Assembly (NCBI GenBank): GCA_964429655.1
Contig: CAYSCZ010000008.1
Span: 10,807-74,806 of the forward strand
Direction of reading: 5' to 3'
From: CAYSCZ01 sp964429655
GTDB lineage: Bacteria; Bacteroidota; Bacteroidia; Cytophagales; Cyclobacteriaceae
Length of the DNA stretch: 64,000 nt
Part shown: piece after piece, positions 44,377 through 53,365 of the stretch
Position numbering within the stretch: position 1 is the stretch's first letter
How the letters are laid out: each line of letters starts with the position of its first letter
The notes under the pieces: generated by a model
Seen by the model: the letters and a program-made list of their open reading frames with translations, nothing else
What the model was told of the DNA's origin: nothing
Databases searched by the model: none
Made by a program: the position numbers and the translations under genes

Positions 44377-45606
44377 TCAAAATCTCGCAGCCATCAACAA
44401 ATTCAGATCCTTATATTTAAAATTATATTTATTGGCCAAAGTTTGATTGGTTAGGCTTCCTTTGTAAGCATATACACCATTTAAAAACCAATTGTTATTT
44501 GCAATCATTTCCTCTATCCCTCCCATTTCTGCAATTTGCAATATGATAGGCGTAAAAATATTACTGATGACATCGCTAGCCGTTTTGGCCACTCTTGAAG
44601 CTATATTTGGCACACAATAATGAATCACACCATATTTTCTAAATATTGGATGCTCCAGTGTGGTCATTTCTGATGTCTCTATACAACCACCCTGATCGAT
44701 ACTTACATCAATTACCAGAGAACCAGGCTTCATTTTAGAAACCATCTCTTCAGTTATAATAACCTTAGATCTGGCTTTATCAGCCCTGATTGCCCCCACT
44801 AAAACGTCAGTTGACGATATAGCATGTGATAAAGTAATTTGATCTAATGTAGAGGTATATAAATGCTTTCCAAGTTCTCTTTTTATCCTTCTTAACTTAT
44901 AGATGTTATTATCATATACCTGAATATCCGCACCTAGACCGATAGCTGCTCTTGCTGCGTATTCCCCAACAGTACCAGCTCCAAGAATCATAATTTTTGC
45001 CGGAGGAACCCCTGTTATTCCACCTAAAATCACTCCCTTGCCATTCTTCACACTGCTTAGGTATTCAGCAGCTATCAGCATAACAGAACTACCTGCTATC
45101 TCACTCATTGCCCTAACTAAAGGCAGTCCACCTACTTTATCCTCGATGAATTCATAACCCAAAGCAATAAGGTTTTTATTATTTATGGCGTGAATGTAAT
45201 CCGGTGTTTGTTTTACCGATTGAAATGTGGAGATTAGAGTTTTCCCACTATTAAAAAGATTTACTTCCTCAAGGGTGGGTGGTTCAATCTTTAAAATAAT
45301 ATCAGCTTTAAGTACCTCTTGGTGTGAATAGACAATTTTTGCCCCTGCTTCACTGTAATCATTGTCTGAATAATTGGAGGGTACCCCTGCTTCACGCTCT
45401 ACCCAAATTTCATGACCGTTATTGACCAAAACCTTCACTGATTCAGGTTTTAAACTGATCCTATTCTCATATTTGGAATGCTCCTTAGGTAATCCGATAA
45501 ATAGTGCGCTATTTTTCTTTTTTTGCTTTAAAAGAAGTTCTTGAGGGTAGATTGATTCTTTTGCAAGCTTAGTAAATCCAGTTTCTAAACCTTCATCCAT
45601 ATGCAT
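44377..45606 (-). CDS. ald: Alanine dehydrogenase / PNT-family NAD(P)-binding dehydrogenase
   Basis: A member of the alanine dehydrogenase/pyridine nucleotide transhydrogenase family that interconverts alanine and pyruvate with NAD. Seen: the N-terminal substrate domain IGLPKEHSKYENRISLKPES (lysine and arginine used for pyruvate), HEIWVEREAGVPSNYSD, the Rossmann turn KIMILGAGTVGEYAAR, VLVGAIRADKARSKVIITE, LVIDVSIDQGGCIETS and the C-terminal YCVPNIASRVAKTAS. A 30-residue N-terminal extension precedes the first family block. The start lies inside the tsaE end (14-base overlap). Bacteroidota carry this arrangement behind porX often, and substrate assignment is from family only. Confidence 0.85.
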   Translation of the reverse strand: MHMDEGLETGFTKLAKESIYPQELLLKQKKKNSALFIGLPKEHSKYENRISLKPESVKVLVNNGHEIWVEREAGVPSNYSDNDYSEAGAKIVYSHQEVLKADIILKIEPPTLEEVNLFNSGKTLISTFQSVKQTPDYIHAINNKNLIALGYEFIEDKVGGLPLVRAMSEIAGSSVMLIAAEYLSSVKNGKGVILGGITGVPPAKIMILGAGTVGEYAARAAIGLGADIQVYDNNIYKLRRIKRELGKHLYTSTLDQITLSHAISSTDVLVGAIRADKARSKVIITEEMVSKMKPGSLVIDVSIDQGGCIETSEMTTLEHPIFRKYGVIHYCVPNIASRVAKTASDVISNIFTPIILQIAEMGGIEEMIANNNWFLNGVYAYKGSLTNQTLANKYNFKYKDLNLLMAARF

Positions 45607-46015
45607 CTACCTGGATGATTCTATCCAGGTTTTTTTGATGCAATTTAATATTAATTTCAATGAAACTATCTGAAAACCACTGCATTATTATTTCGGGCCA
45701 TTCAATAAAGCAATAATTTCCTGTTCCTAAATACTCATCTAAACCAAGATTTAATATTTCAGAAAAATCCTTAATCCGGTAAAAGTCAAAATGATAGATT
45801 GGAATTTTTTTGTCTGTTCTATATTCCTGTATGATTGAAAAACTTGGGCTGGAAACTCTTTCTTTAACACCTAACAGACTACAAAAAACTTTTACCATGG
45901 TTGTTTTTCCTGCACCTAACTCTCCTTTTAAAAGTATTATTTTTTGGTTGTTAGCATCAAGAATTCTTTTGCATATATATGCCAAATCATCTTGATGGCC
46001 ACAGGTAAAAATCAT
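45593..46015 (-). CDS. tsaE: tRNA threonylcarbamoyladenosine biosynthesis ATPase TsaE
   Basis: The P-loop ATPase that works with TsaB and TsaD to form t6A in tRNAs reading ANN codons. The motif LLKGELGAGKTTMVKVFCSL includes the P-loop (residues 31-38), then VSSPSFSIIQEY, IYHFDFYRI and YCFIEWPE, which are the usual TsaE landmarks. At 140 residues it is full length. It lies eight bases after porX and overlaps ald, so the three form one operon. Confidence 0.95.
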   Translation of the reverse strand: MIFTCGHQDDLAYICKRILDANNQKIILLKGELGAGKTTMVKVFCSLLGVKERVSSPSFSIIQEYRTDKKIPIYHFDFYRIKDFSEILNLGLDEYLGTGNYCFIEWPEIIMQWFSDSFIEINIKLHQKNLDRIIQVDAYG

Positions 46016-46023
46016 TTTAAGTT

Positions 46024-47577
46024 TTATTTTGGATTCAATATCACAAAAGGAATGATTATCTCCTCCATTGATATGCCACCATGTTGAAAAGTATCCCTGT
46101 AATAATTAACATAGTAATTAAAATTGTTAGGGTATGCGAAAAACTGATCTTGGGTGGCAAAAGCATAGGAAGTAGATACGTTTACTTTTGGCAAATGTAA
46201 TTTTTCCGGCTTTCTTACTTCAAATACCTGTCCTCCCTCGTACCCCAGGTTCTTACCTTGTTTATACCTTAAATTAGTATTAGTTTTTCTGTCTCCAATA
46301 ATTTTAAATGGTTTCTTCACCCTGATAGTACCATGGTCAGTTGTGATAATCACCCTGGATTTTTTTTCTGCCACTTTTTTGAGTATCTCAAAAAGTGTTG
46401 AGTGCTCAAACCATGATTTTGTAATAGAACGATAAGCTCCTTCATCAGGCGCCAGCTCCCTAAACATTTGAAGATCTGTCCTGGCGTGTGAAAGCATATC
46501 CACAAAGTTGAATACCAAGACATTTAAATCATTTATGAAAAGATTATTTAAATTATCATTAACCTGTTTCCCATCGTTACTATGGATAATTTTATGATAG
46601 CTGAATTTTATGTTCAGGTTATTTTTCTTGAGATTTCTTCTTAGAAACTCTTCTTCATTTGAATTTTTGGGGTGTTCGGAATCTTCTCCAACCCAAAGAT
46701 CAGGATATTTTTTTGCCATCTCCGTAGGTAACTCTCCTGAAAATATGGCATTCCGCGCATAAGAAGTGGTTGTAGGAAGAATGGAGTAATAATTTTCTTC
46801 AGTTTCTACATTAAATAGTTCACTAACTTGAGGTTCTAGTATTTTCCATTGATCATATCTCAAATTATCAATAAGGATAAAAAATAATGAGTTATCTTTT
46901 TTTATTAATGGGAAAACATTTGTCTTAAGCAACTTATGAGATAATAAAGGTTTTTCAATAGCTGGCAGGTTTAACCAATCTTCATAATTTTCAATAATAA
47001 AATCAGAAAACAACTTATTAGCTTCTATTTTTTGCGACTCCAGGATCTCTCCCATACTTTTTTCTTCGGTATTGTCAATTTCCATGTCCCAATAGACCAG
47101 CTTTTTATACATCTCATTCCAATCATGGAAGTCCATATCATCATGAAATGCCATCGTAATATTTCTGAAATCCTGCTGATAACCAACATTGGTCTTTTCA
47201 CTCACCAGACGTTTATTGTCTAAGATTTTTTTAACTGATAGCAATATCTGGTTGGGATTTAATGGCTTTATCAAATAATCGGTAATTTTTCGTCCGATTG
47301 CTTCCTCCATGATGTGCTCTTCCTCGCTTTTAGTGATCATCACAACAGGTAGATTAGGGCTTCTGGATTTTATTTCATTCAGCGTTTGCAAGCCAGTCAT
47401 CCCGGGCATGTTTTCATCAAGAAAGACTAGATCAAAATTTTCAGCTTCAATGGTTTCTAGTGCATCAGACCCGCTATTAACGGGTGTCATTTCATAACCT
47501 TTGTTTTCCAAAAATAAAATATGGGGTTTTAGCAAGTCTATTTCGTCGTCAGCCCATAATATCCTAAATTTCTTCAT
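46024..47577 (-). CDS. porX: PorX, response regulator with PglZ domain (T9SS regulator)
   Basis: PorX regulates type IX secretion together with the sensor kinase PorY; it also has a phosphodiesterase-type C-terminal domain. The receiver shows DD at residues 10-11, phospho-acceptor Asp54 (FLDENMPG), Thr82 (MITKS) and Lys104 (YLIKP), all intact. The PglZ part has LIDNLRYDQW, the active-site run PTTTSYARNAIFSG (Thr about 270-272), LLSHARTDL and TTDHGTIRVKKPF, and ends SMEEIIIPFVILNPK. At 517 residues it is normal. The start faces the HD gene across only about 20 bases, so promoter elements overlap the neighbours. T9SS cargo is encoded at 28.7 kb. Confidence 0.95.
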   Translation of the reverse strand: MKKFRILWADDEIDLLKPHILFLENKGYEMTPVNSGSDALETIEAENFDLVFLDENMPGMTGLQTLNEIKSRSPNLPVVMITKSEEEHIMEEAIGRKITDYLIKPLNPNQILLSVKKILDNKRLVSEKTNVGYQQDFRNITMAFHDDMDFHDWNEMYKKLVYWDMEIDNTEEKSMGEILESQKIEANKLFSDFIIENYEDWLNLPAIEKPLLSHKLLKTNVFPLIKKDNSLFFILIDNLRYDQWKILEPQVSELFNVETEENYYSILPTTTSYARNAIFSGELPTEMAKKYPDLWVGEDSEHPKNSNEEEFLRRNLKKNNLNIKFSYHKIIHSNDGKQVNDNLNNLFINDLNVLVFNFVDMLSHARTDLQMFRELAPDEGAYRSITKSWFEHSTLFEILKKVAEKKSRVIITTDHGTIRVKKPFKIIGDRKTNTNLRYKQGKNLGYEGGQVFEVRKPEKLHLPKVNVSTSYAFATQDQFFAYPNNFNYYVNYYRDTFQHGGISMEEIIIPFVILNPK

Positions 47578-47604
47578 TATTGTAATGTTAAATTATTGCA
47601 CAAA

Positions 47605-48849
47605 TTGAACAAGAAAAAAATAATTAATGACCCGGTTCATGGATTCATTTCTGTACATAGTGATTTAATATTTGATATCATTGAACATAAATATTACCAG
47701 CGGCTCAGGCGAATAAAACAGTTAGGCCTTACAGATTTAGTATATCCTGGGGCTACGCACACACGCTTTCATCATGGATTAGGCGCCATGCACTTAATGA
47801 TGGTTGCTCTTGATGTTTTACGAAGCAAAGGCCATGAAATTACGCCTAAAGAATATGAAGCCTCTCTGATAGCAATACTATTGCACGACATCGGCCATGG
47901 ACCATTCTCTCATACACTGGAATATGGTTTATTAAACAGTATTAGTCATGAGCAGATGTCTTCAATACTGATACATAAAATGAACGATGAATTCAATGGC
48001 GCTATTGCCCTTGCGATCGAAATATTCGAGCACAAATATTTTAAAAAGTTTTTGAGCCAACTGGTGTCTAGTCAACTAGATGTTGATAGAATGGATTATT
48101 TGCAAAGAGATTCATATTTCACAGGCGTTTCTGAAGGTGTGATAGGCGCAGAGCGAATATTGAAATTATTGAATGTATATGATAATGAACTGGTGGTAGA
48201 AGAAAAAGGCATCCACAGCATAGAGAATTTCCTTAATGCAAGAAGGCTCATGTACTGGCAGGTCTATTTACATAAAGCGGCAATCAGCGCTGAAACTATG
48301 ATGAATGAAATTATTAGAAGAGTTAAGTTATTAATAAAAAACGCCGGGGCCAGTTTCACCCATTCAAATGGACTAGACCGATTCTTACTAAATGATTACA
48401 GGACAAGCGATTTTAGAAACAACCCGGAACTTATAAATGATTATTGTGAGCTGGATGATTATGATATCTGGGCAGCTTTAAAAATGTGGGCAAACAGTAA
48501 CGAAAGGATAATTAGCCTACTTAGTAAAATGTTGCTCAATCGTAATCTTTTCAAGATAAAGCTATCCAATAACCCCATCGATAAGGAAGACTATAAAGCC
48601 ATTGTGAAGGAGGTTAAAAACAACTTTCATTTAAGTGATGATGAGGTCAATTTTTTTGTAAAACAGGGGGAGGTGAGCAACGCTGCATATGTTATAAAAG
48701 AAAAAACAATAAACATTATTAAGAAAGATGAGACCATTGAGGATGTGGCAATAGCCTCAGACTTGCCTAACATTAAAGCACTGGGCAAAATTGTCCGAAA
48801 AAATTATCTATGCTGGCCCAAAAATGTATCTTTGCGGGATTATTATTGA
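47605..48849 (+). CDS. HD-domain phosphohydrolase (SAMHD1/dGTPase-like)
   Basis: A metal-dependent phosphohydrolase of the HD family. The HD motifs are RFHHGLGAMHLM (His59-60 counted from the longer start), LLHDIGHGPFSHTLE (His-Asp at 97-98) and SQLDVDRMDYLQRDSYFTG. This resembles dNTPase/SAMHD1-type proteins; the nucleotide substrate is not known. No ATG is available: the frame opens at TTG 47596, and TTG 47605 gives the start MNKKKIINDPVHGF used by relatives, which I prefer. It is the first gene of the envelope operon, six bases before lpxD. Confidence 0.88.
   Translation: MNKKKIINDPVHGFISVHSDLIFDIIEHKYYQRLRRIKQLGLTDLVYPGATHTRFHHGLGAMHLMMVALDVLRSKGHEITPKEYEASLIAILLHDIGHGPFSHTLEYGLLNSISHEQMSSILIHKMNDEFNGAIALAIEIFEHKYFKKFLSQLVSSQLDVDRMDYLQRDSYFTGVSEGVIGAERILKLLNVYDNELVVEEKGIHSIENFLNARRLMYWQVYLHKAAISAETMMNEIIRRVKLLIKNAGASFTHSNGLDRFLLNDYRTSDFRNNPELINDYCELDDYDIWAALKMWANSNERIISLLSKMLLNRNLFKIKLSNNPIDKEDYKAIVKEVKNNFHLSDDEVNFFVKQGEVSNAAYVIKEKTINIIKKDETIEDVAIASDLPNIKALGKIVRKNYLCWPKNVSLRDYY
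48827..48834 (+). promoter_or_regulatory. Possible internal -7 box (TATCTTTG) before lpxD
   Basis: TATCTTTG matches TAnnTTTG and lies 20 bases before the lpxD ATG, inside the last codons of the HD gene. It could provide a separate promoter for the lpx genes. It may also be a chance match in coding sequence. Confidence 0.35.
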
Positions 48850-48854
48850 TATGA

Positions 48855-49910
48855 ATGGAATTTGACCTAAAAGAAATTGCCAACCTCTTGCAGGGAAAGA
48901 TTGAGGGCGAAGAAGATGTCAAGATTAATAACTTAGCTACAATTCAGGAAGCAAATGAAGGTTGTATAACCTTCCTTTCTAATCCAAAATATGAGCCCTT
49001 CATTTATGAGACCAATGCTAGTGCAGTTATAATCGGCAAAGATATTGTTTTAAAAAGGCAGGTCAAACCCAGCCTTGTAAGAGTAGAAGACCCTTATTTA
49101 TCTTTTACAGCCCTGTTGCAAGAATATGAAAAATTCCTAAGCTTCAGTAAAGATGGCATTGAAGAGCCATCATTTATTGGTAATGATACAACCTACGGAG
49201 ATAACTTTTACCTTGGTGCTTTTTCATACATAGCTAATAATGTCGTCATTGGCGATAATGTTAAAGTTCACCCCCAGGTATTTATCGGAGAAGGTTCAAG
49301 AATTCATAAAAACACAATAATACACGCAGGTGTAAAAATATATCCTAACACTGAAATCGGTAAAAACTGCATAATACACTCGGGAACTGTGCTAGGAAGT
49401 GATGGCTTTGGTTTTGCCCCTAAATCGGATGGCTCTTACCAAAAAATCCCCCAGGTAGGGAAATTAATTATTGAAGACGACGTGGAAATAGGGGCTAATA
49501 CCACCATTGACAGGGCAACTTTTGAAGCAACCATTATCAGAAAAGGTGTTAAAATTGATAATTTAATCCAGATTGCGCACAACGTGGAAGTAGGAGAAAA
49601 CACTGTAATGGCGGCTCAAAGTGGCGTGTCTGGATCAGTGAAAATTGGAAAAGAGTGCATCGTAGCCGGACAAGTTGGGATAAGCGGCCATCTTCAGATA
49701 GCGGATAAAGTAAAAATCGGTCCTCAAGCAGGATTAATCAGTAGTATTAAAAAAGAAGGGGCTGAAATTGTTGGTAGTCCTCCAATCGATAAGCTACAGT
49801 ATTTTAAATCTTATGCTGTATATCGAAAGCTGCCCGAATTAGTGAACCGCGTAAAAGAACTGGAAGATAAAATTGAAGAATTAGATCCCTCAAAAGAATC
49901 GCATGAATAA
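48855..49910 (+). CDS. lpxD: UDP-3-O-(3-hydroxyacyl)glucosamine N-acyltransferase
   Basis: The third step of lipid A synthesis. The N-terminal domain (MEFDLKEIANLLQGKIEG, ITFLSNPKYEPFIY) leads into a left-handed beta helix of hexapeptide repeats (VVIGDNVKVHPQVFIGEGS, TEIGKNCIIHSGTVLGSDGF, VEIGANTTIDRATF) with the catalytic-type His in IQIAHNVEVGENTVMAAQSG. The C-terminal coiled coil ends LEDKIEELDPSKESHE. At 351 residues it is normal. The end overlaps lpxC-fabZ by eight bases. Confidence 0.97.
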   Translation: MEFDLKEIANLLQGKIEGEEDVKINNLATIQEANEGCITFLSNPKYEPFIYETNASAVIIGKDIVLKRQVKPSLVRVEDPYLSFTALLQEYEKFLSFSKDGIEEPSFIGNDTTYGDNFYLGAFSYIANNVVIGDNVKVHPQVFIGEGSRIHKNTIIHAGVKIYPNTEIGKNCIIHSGTVLGSDGFGFAPKSDGSYQKIPQVGKLIIEDDVEIGANTTIDRATFEATIIRKGVKIDNLIQIAHNVEVGENTVMAAQSGVSGSVKIGKECIVAGQVGISGHLQIADKVKIGPQAGLISSIKKEGAEIVGSPPIDKLQYFKSYAVYRKLPELVNRVKELEDKIEELDPSKESHE

Positions 49911-51297
49911 TTACCAGCATACCATCAAAAAGCCGGTAACTGTTTCAGGTATTGGTCTTCATACGGGCGCCAAAGTTAATATGACATTTAATCCCGTCAA
50001 AGCCAATCATGGAATAGTTTTTCAGAGAACTGATTTGGAAGGTAACCCGAAAGTAGAAGCATTGGTAGATAATGTTGTTGACCTTTCCAGGGGTACCAGT
50101 ATTGGTAAAAATGGGGCTACAATTAATACCGTGGAGCATACACTGGCTGCCTTGGTTGGTTTAGAAATAGACAATGTATTAATTGAAGTGGATGGCCCGG
50201 AGCCACCAATTATGGATGGTAGTTCACAGGGGTTTATTGAGGCACTGGAGCGTGCCGGATTGGAAGAGCAAAGCGCCCTGAGGGATTTTTTCGAAGTGCC
50301 AGAAAGTGTATTTCATCGTGAAAAATCGAGACAAGTTGAGATTGCTGCCCTTCCGCTTGATAATTACAGGGTAACCGTAATGGTTGATTATAATTCTCCG
50401 GTTTTGGGCTCTCAACATGCCTCATTAAATGATATTAGCGATTTCTCTAAGGATTTTGCATCATCACGAACATTTTGCTTTTTACATGAGGTTGAAGAGC
50501 TTTACAACAATAATCTAATCAAGGGAGGAGATTTAAATAATGCCATTGTCATCGTCGATAAAAAGGTTGATAATGATCACCTCCAAAAGTTGTCCGAATT
50601 ACTCAACATCCCCAAGGTAGAAGTTAAAAGTGAAGGAATACTAAACAATGTTGAATTAAGACATAAAAATGAACCTGCCAGACACAAGCTATTAGATGTC
50701 GTTGGTGACCTGGCACTCCTTGGAAAGCCTTTAAAAGCACAGATCCTTGCAGCAAGACCCGGACATGCAGCTAATGTCGCTTTTGTAAAAAAGCTGAAAA
50801 GATTAATGGAGCAATCCACCAAAAAAAAGGAGGTTCACTTTGATCCAAACCACCCCCCCCTTCTTGACATTAACAAGATACAAAAAATCCTTCCACACAG
50901 ATATCCGTTTTTATTGATTGATAAAATACTACATCTTGATGATCAGTTGGTAACGGGTGTTAAAAACATTACCTCAAATGAGTACTTTTTTCAGGGTCAT
51001 TTTCCGGGCAATCCGGTTTTCCCGGGTGTAATGCAAGTAGAGGCTATGGCACAAATAGGTGGTATATTAGTTCTTAATACAGTCCCTGATCCTGAAAATT
51101 ATTGGACATATTTTTTGGGGATTGACAACTTCAGATTTAGGAAGATGGTCGCACCCGGTGATACTTTATTTATAAAATGCGAGCTTCTTGAACCAATAAG
51201 GCGGGGGATAGCCAAAATGAAGGGTGTTGGGTATGTTGGTTCTAATTTGGTTTGTGATGGAAAAATGATCGCAAGTATTGTAAGAAAAGACCTATGA
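49903..51297 (+). CDS. lpxC/fabZ: Bifunctional LpxC deacetylase / FabZ dehydratase
   Basis: A fusion normal for Bacteroidota. Residues 1 to about 305 are the zinc-dependent UDP-3-O-acyl-GlcNAc deacetylase, the committed step of lipid A synthesis: VSGIGLHTGAKVNMTF, NTVEHTLAALVGLEIDNV, MDGSSQGFIEAL, and the zinc/catalytic part EPARHKLLDVVGDLALLG and ARPGHAANVAF. Residues about 320-464 are FabZ, which removes water from 3-hydroxyacyl-ACP: ILPHRYPFLLIDKIL, QGHFPGNPVFPGVMQVEAMA (His about 366, Glu about 381). Both sets of key residues are present. It overlaps lpxA by four bases. Confidence 0.98.
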   Translation: MNNYQHTIKKPVTVSGIGLHTGAKVNMTFNPVKANHGIVFQRTDLEGNPKVEALVDNVVDLSRGTSIGKNGATINTVEHTLAALVGLEIDNVLIEVDGPEPPIMDGSSQGFIEALERAGLEEQSALRDFFEVPESVFHREKSRQVEIAALPLDNYRVTVMVDYNSPVLGSQHASLNDISDFSKDFASSRTFCFLHEVEELYNNNLIKGGDLNNAIVIVDKKVDNDHLQKLSELLNIPKVEVKSEGILNNVELRHKNEPARHKLLDVVGDLALLGKPLKAQILAARPGHAANVAFVKKLKRLMEQSTKKKEVHFDPNHPPLLDINKIQKILPHRYPFLLIDKILHLDDQLVTGVKNITSNEYFFQGHFPGNPVFPGVMQVEAMAQIGGILVLNTVPDPENYWTYFLGIDNFRFRKMVAPGDTLFIKCELLEPIRRGIAKMKGVGYVGSNLVCDGKMIASIVRKDL

Positions 51298-52094
51298 TTG
51301 ATCCCAGACTCGTAAATATACATCCTAAAGCAAAAATTCATGAAAGTGCAGTTATTGAACCTTTCGCTACTGTAGAAGAAGATGTTGAAATAGGTGAAGG
51401 AAGCTGGGTTGGATCAAATGCCGTTATTTTGAGTGGAGCACGTATAGGGAAAAATTGCAGGATATTCCATGGAGCAGTCATTGCAGGGGTACCCCAGGAT
51501 TTGAAATTTAATGGAGAGGTTACTACAGCAGAGATTGGTGATAACACAACCATCCGTGAATTTGTAACTATTAGTAGAGGTACGGCTGATAGGGATAGAA
51601 CGGTGATTGGCGAAAATTGTCTTTTAATGGCATATGTACATATTGCCCATGATTGTGTCATTGGTAATAATTGCATTCTTTCAAACCTTGTCCAATTAGC
51701 AGGACATATAGTAGTTGATGATCATGTTGTTATCGGAGGAACTGCCGCTATCCATCAATTTATCAGGGTAGGAAGCCATAGTATGATAGCAGGTGGTGCT
51801 TTAATTACTAAAGATATTCCCCCTTTTACACTTACAGGTAGAGATTATCCGGTTAGCTATAAAGGAATTAATGCAGTCGGCTTACGAAGAAGAGGATTCC
51901 CTGAAGAAAAAATAAACGAGCTACAAAAAATTTATACTTTCATCTATAAAAGAGGTCTTAATAATTCAACAGCTATTGAGATGATTACAACCAATATTGA
52001 ACCCTCCGCTGAACGTGAATCTATTATTGAATTTATAAGATCATCTGAGAGGGGAATAATGAGAGGCCCTAATAATGGAAGTAATCCTGAATAG
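51294..52094 (+). CDS. lpxA: UDP-N-acetylglucosamine acyltransferase
   Basis: The first step of lipid A synthesis. It is a hexapeptide-repeat left-handed helix: IHESAVIEPFATVEEDVEIG, GVPQDLKFNGEVTTAEIGDN, REFVTISRGT, and the catalytic His in MAYVHIAHDCVIGNNC. The C-terminal helical domain contains GLRRRGFPEEKINELQKIY. At 266 residues it is normal. The start overlaps the lpxC-fabZ end and the 3' end overlaps the ABC ATPase gene by 20 bases. Confidence 0.97.
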   Translation: MIDPRLVNIHPKAKIHESAVIEPFATVEEDVEIGEGSWVGSNAVILSGARIGKNCRIFHGAVIAGVPQDLKFNGEVTTAEIGDNTTIREFVTISRGTADRDRTVIGENCLLMAYVHIAHDCVIGNNCILSNLVQLAGHIVVDDHVVIGGTAAIHQFIRVGSHSMIAGGALITKDIPPFTLTGRDYPVSYKGINAVGLRRRGFPEEKINELQKIYTFIYKRGLNNSTAIEMITTNIEPSAERESIIEFIRSSERGIMRGPNNGSNPE

Positions 52095-52686
52095 CATAGC
52101 TAAAAAGTATACTTCAAACTGGATTTTAAAAGACTTCTCCTACCATTTTAAGTCAGGTAGTGCCTATGGTATAAAAGGCAGCAATGGTAGTGGAAAGTCA
52201 ACATTAATGAAAATAATTTCAGGTGCTGTTACAGCAAACACCGGAACAGTATCTTATAAGAAAGATGATCGGGAAATAGATGATTCAAACTGGTATAATC
52301 ATATCGTATTCGTAGCCCCTTATCTTGAATTAATTGAAGAGTTCTCCATAGTTGAATTCCTGAAGTTCCATTGCAATTTCAGACCATTAGCAATAGATTC
52401 TATCGAAGATATTATTGAAAGAAATTGGTTAATTAAAAGTAAGTATAAATCAATTCAAGACCTGTCCAGTGGAATGAAACAGCGGTTAAAGTTATCACTG
52501 GCTTTTTATTTTCAATCTGATGTGATATTGCTTGATGAACCTACAAGTAATTTGGATCAAAAAGGTGTCGACTGGTACCTACAAGAAATGAACACTGTAA
52601 AAGATAAACTTATTATTGTGGCCTCAAATCAGGAAATCGACTTCTTAGCTGATAGTCATTTTATAGAACTCGGAGACCCCATTTGA
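52075..52686 (+). CDS. ABC transporter ATP-binding protein
   Basis: A short stand-alone ABC ATPase of 203 residues. Walker A GSNGSGKST (35-43), signature QDLSSGMKQRLKLSLAF near 127 and Walker B DVILLDEPTSNLDQKG are intact. No membrane partner is adjacent in the window. The start overlaps the lpxA stop by 20 bases, so it is the last gene of the envelope operon. By context, export of an envelope component is the likely role, but the substrate is unknown. Confidence 0.88.
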   Translation: MEVILNSIAKKYTSNWILKDFSYHFKSGSAYGIKGSNGSGKSTLMKIISGAVTANTGTVSYKKDDREIDDSNWYNHIVFVAPYLELIEEFSIVEFLKFHCNFRPLAIDSIEDIIERNWLIKSKYKSIQDLSSGMKQRLKLSLAFYFQSDVILLDEPTSNLDQKGVDWYLQEMNTVKDKLIIVASNQEIDFLADSHFIELGDPI

Positions 52687-52786
52687 TAACATAATTTTAA
52701 TTTGGCAATTAGGTAAATATTTCAAAAAATTATACTTTTACGAATAAGGAACTCAAAATCTTAAACATAACAACAAATAAAAAGCA

Positions 52787-53284
52787 ATGAACAGTCTTAA
52801 AAATTTATTACTTCTAGTATTAATTGTTTCCTTAGGTGTATTTATTAGCTGCGGTGACGATGATGATGATGACGACGATGACGTGATGGACACCCCTGCT
52901 GATGTATTTACACAGAATTTAACTAGTGGCGCTTTTTCTGTAGCCGGAGGTGGAACTGTAGTTCAACCTGATGGTGTTGATGCAGATTGGTCATCTTTCA
53001 CATTATCTTTTACGGGTAATTCCAATGATGGTGGTACTTACACTGCATCAGGACAGCCTGCCGACGCTGATAATGCTTTTCAGTTGGTATGGCCAAATTC
53101 TGGAACATGGTCTTTTGTAACACCTCCAACGGTTGAGACTACTGGATCGATCACTCGTGATGATGGCGTTCAAATTTCTGTTAATGTAACTGAAAGCCAG
53201 GCAATTCTTACATTTACTTTGCAAAGCAATACAGGAAGGACAAATGATGTTGGTGGTGAATGGGTGTTCACACTTACTCGTTAA
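52787..53284 (+). CDS. Poly-Asp lipoprotein
   Basis: A 165-residue lipoprotein with a signal ending LGVFISC (Cys22), then Gly and nine Asp in a row (residues 24-32), the acidic tract that sends Bacteroidota lipoproteins to the cell surface. The tract is coded by nine GAC/GAT codons at about 52856-52882. The mature part is a beta-sandwich-like domain with aromatic and Gly-Thr-rich strands (SSFTLSFTGNSNDGGTYTAS, ILTFTLQSNTGRTNDVGGEW, ending VFTLTR). No catalytic motif was seen. It has its own 100-base upstream region and ends at a terminator. Confidence 0.8.
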   Translation: MNSLKNLLLLVLIVSLGVFISCGDDDDDDDDDVMDTPADVFTQNLTSGAFSVAGGGTVVQPDGVDADWSSFTLSFTGNSNDGGTYTASGQPADADNAFQLVWPNSGTWSFVTPPTVETTGSITRDDGVQISVNVTESQAILTFTLQSNTGRTNDVGGEWVFTLTR

Positions 53285-53309
53285 TATTTTAATACCGAAA
53301 AATATAAAT

Positions 53310-53344
53310 AAAAGCTGTTTGCGTTATGCAGGCAGCTTTTTTTT
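53310..53344 (+). terminator. Rho-independent terminator
   Basis: Arms AAAGCTGTTTGC and GCAGGCAGCTTT pair over 12 positions with two G-U pairs, loop GTTAT, followed by a T run. It lies about 26 bases after the poly-Asp lipoprotein stop. Confidence 0.85.
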
Positions 53345-53351
53345 AATTACT

Positions 53352-53359
53352 TAATTTTG
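53352..53359 (+). promoter_or_regulatory. Candidate -7 box (TAATTTTG) six bases before the next ATG
   Basis: TAATTTTG matches TAnnTTTG. The start codon at 53366 lies only six bases downstream, so a transcript from this box would have almost no leader, and translation would be leaderless. The only upstream TTTG is about 30 bases away, not 19-21. Confidence 0.35.
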
Positions 53360-53365
53360 CTGTAA

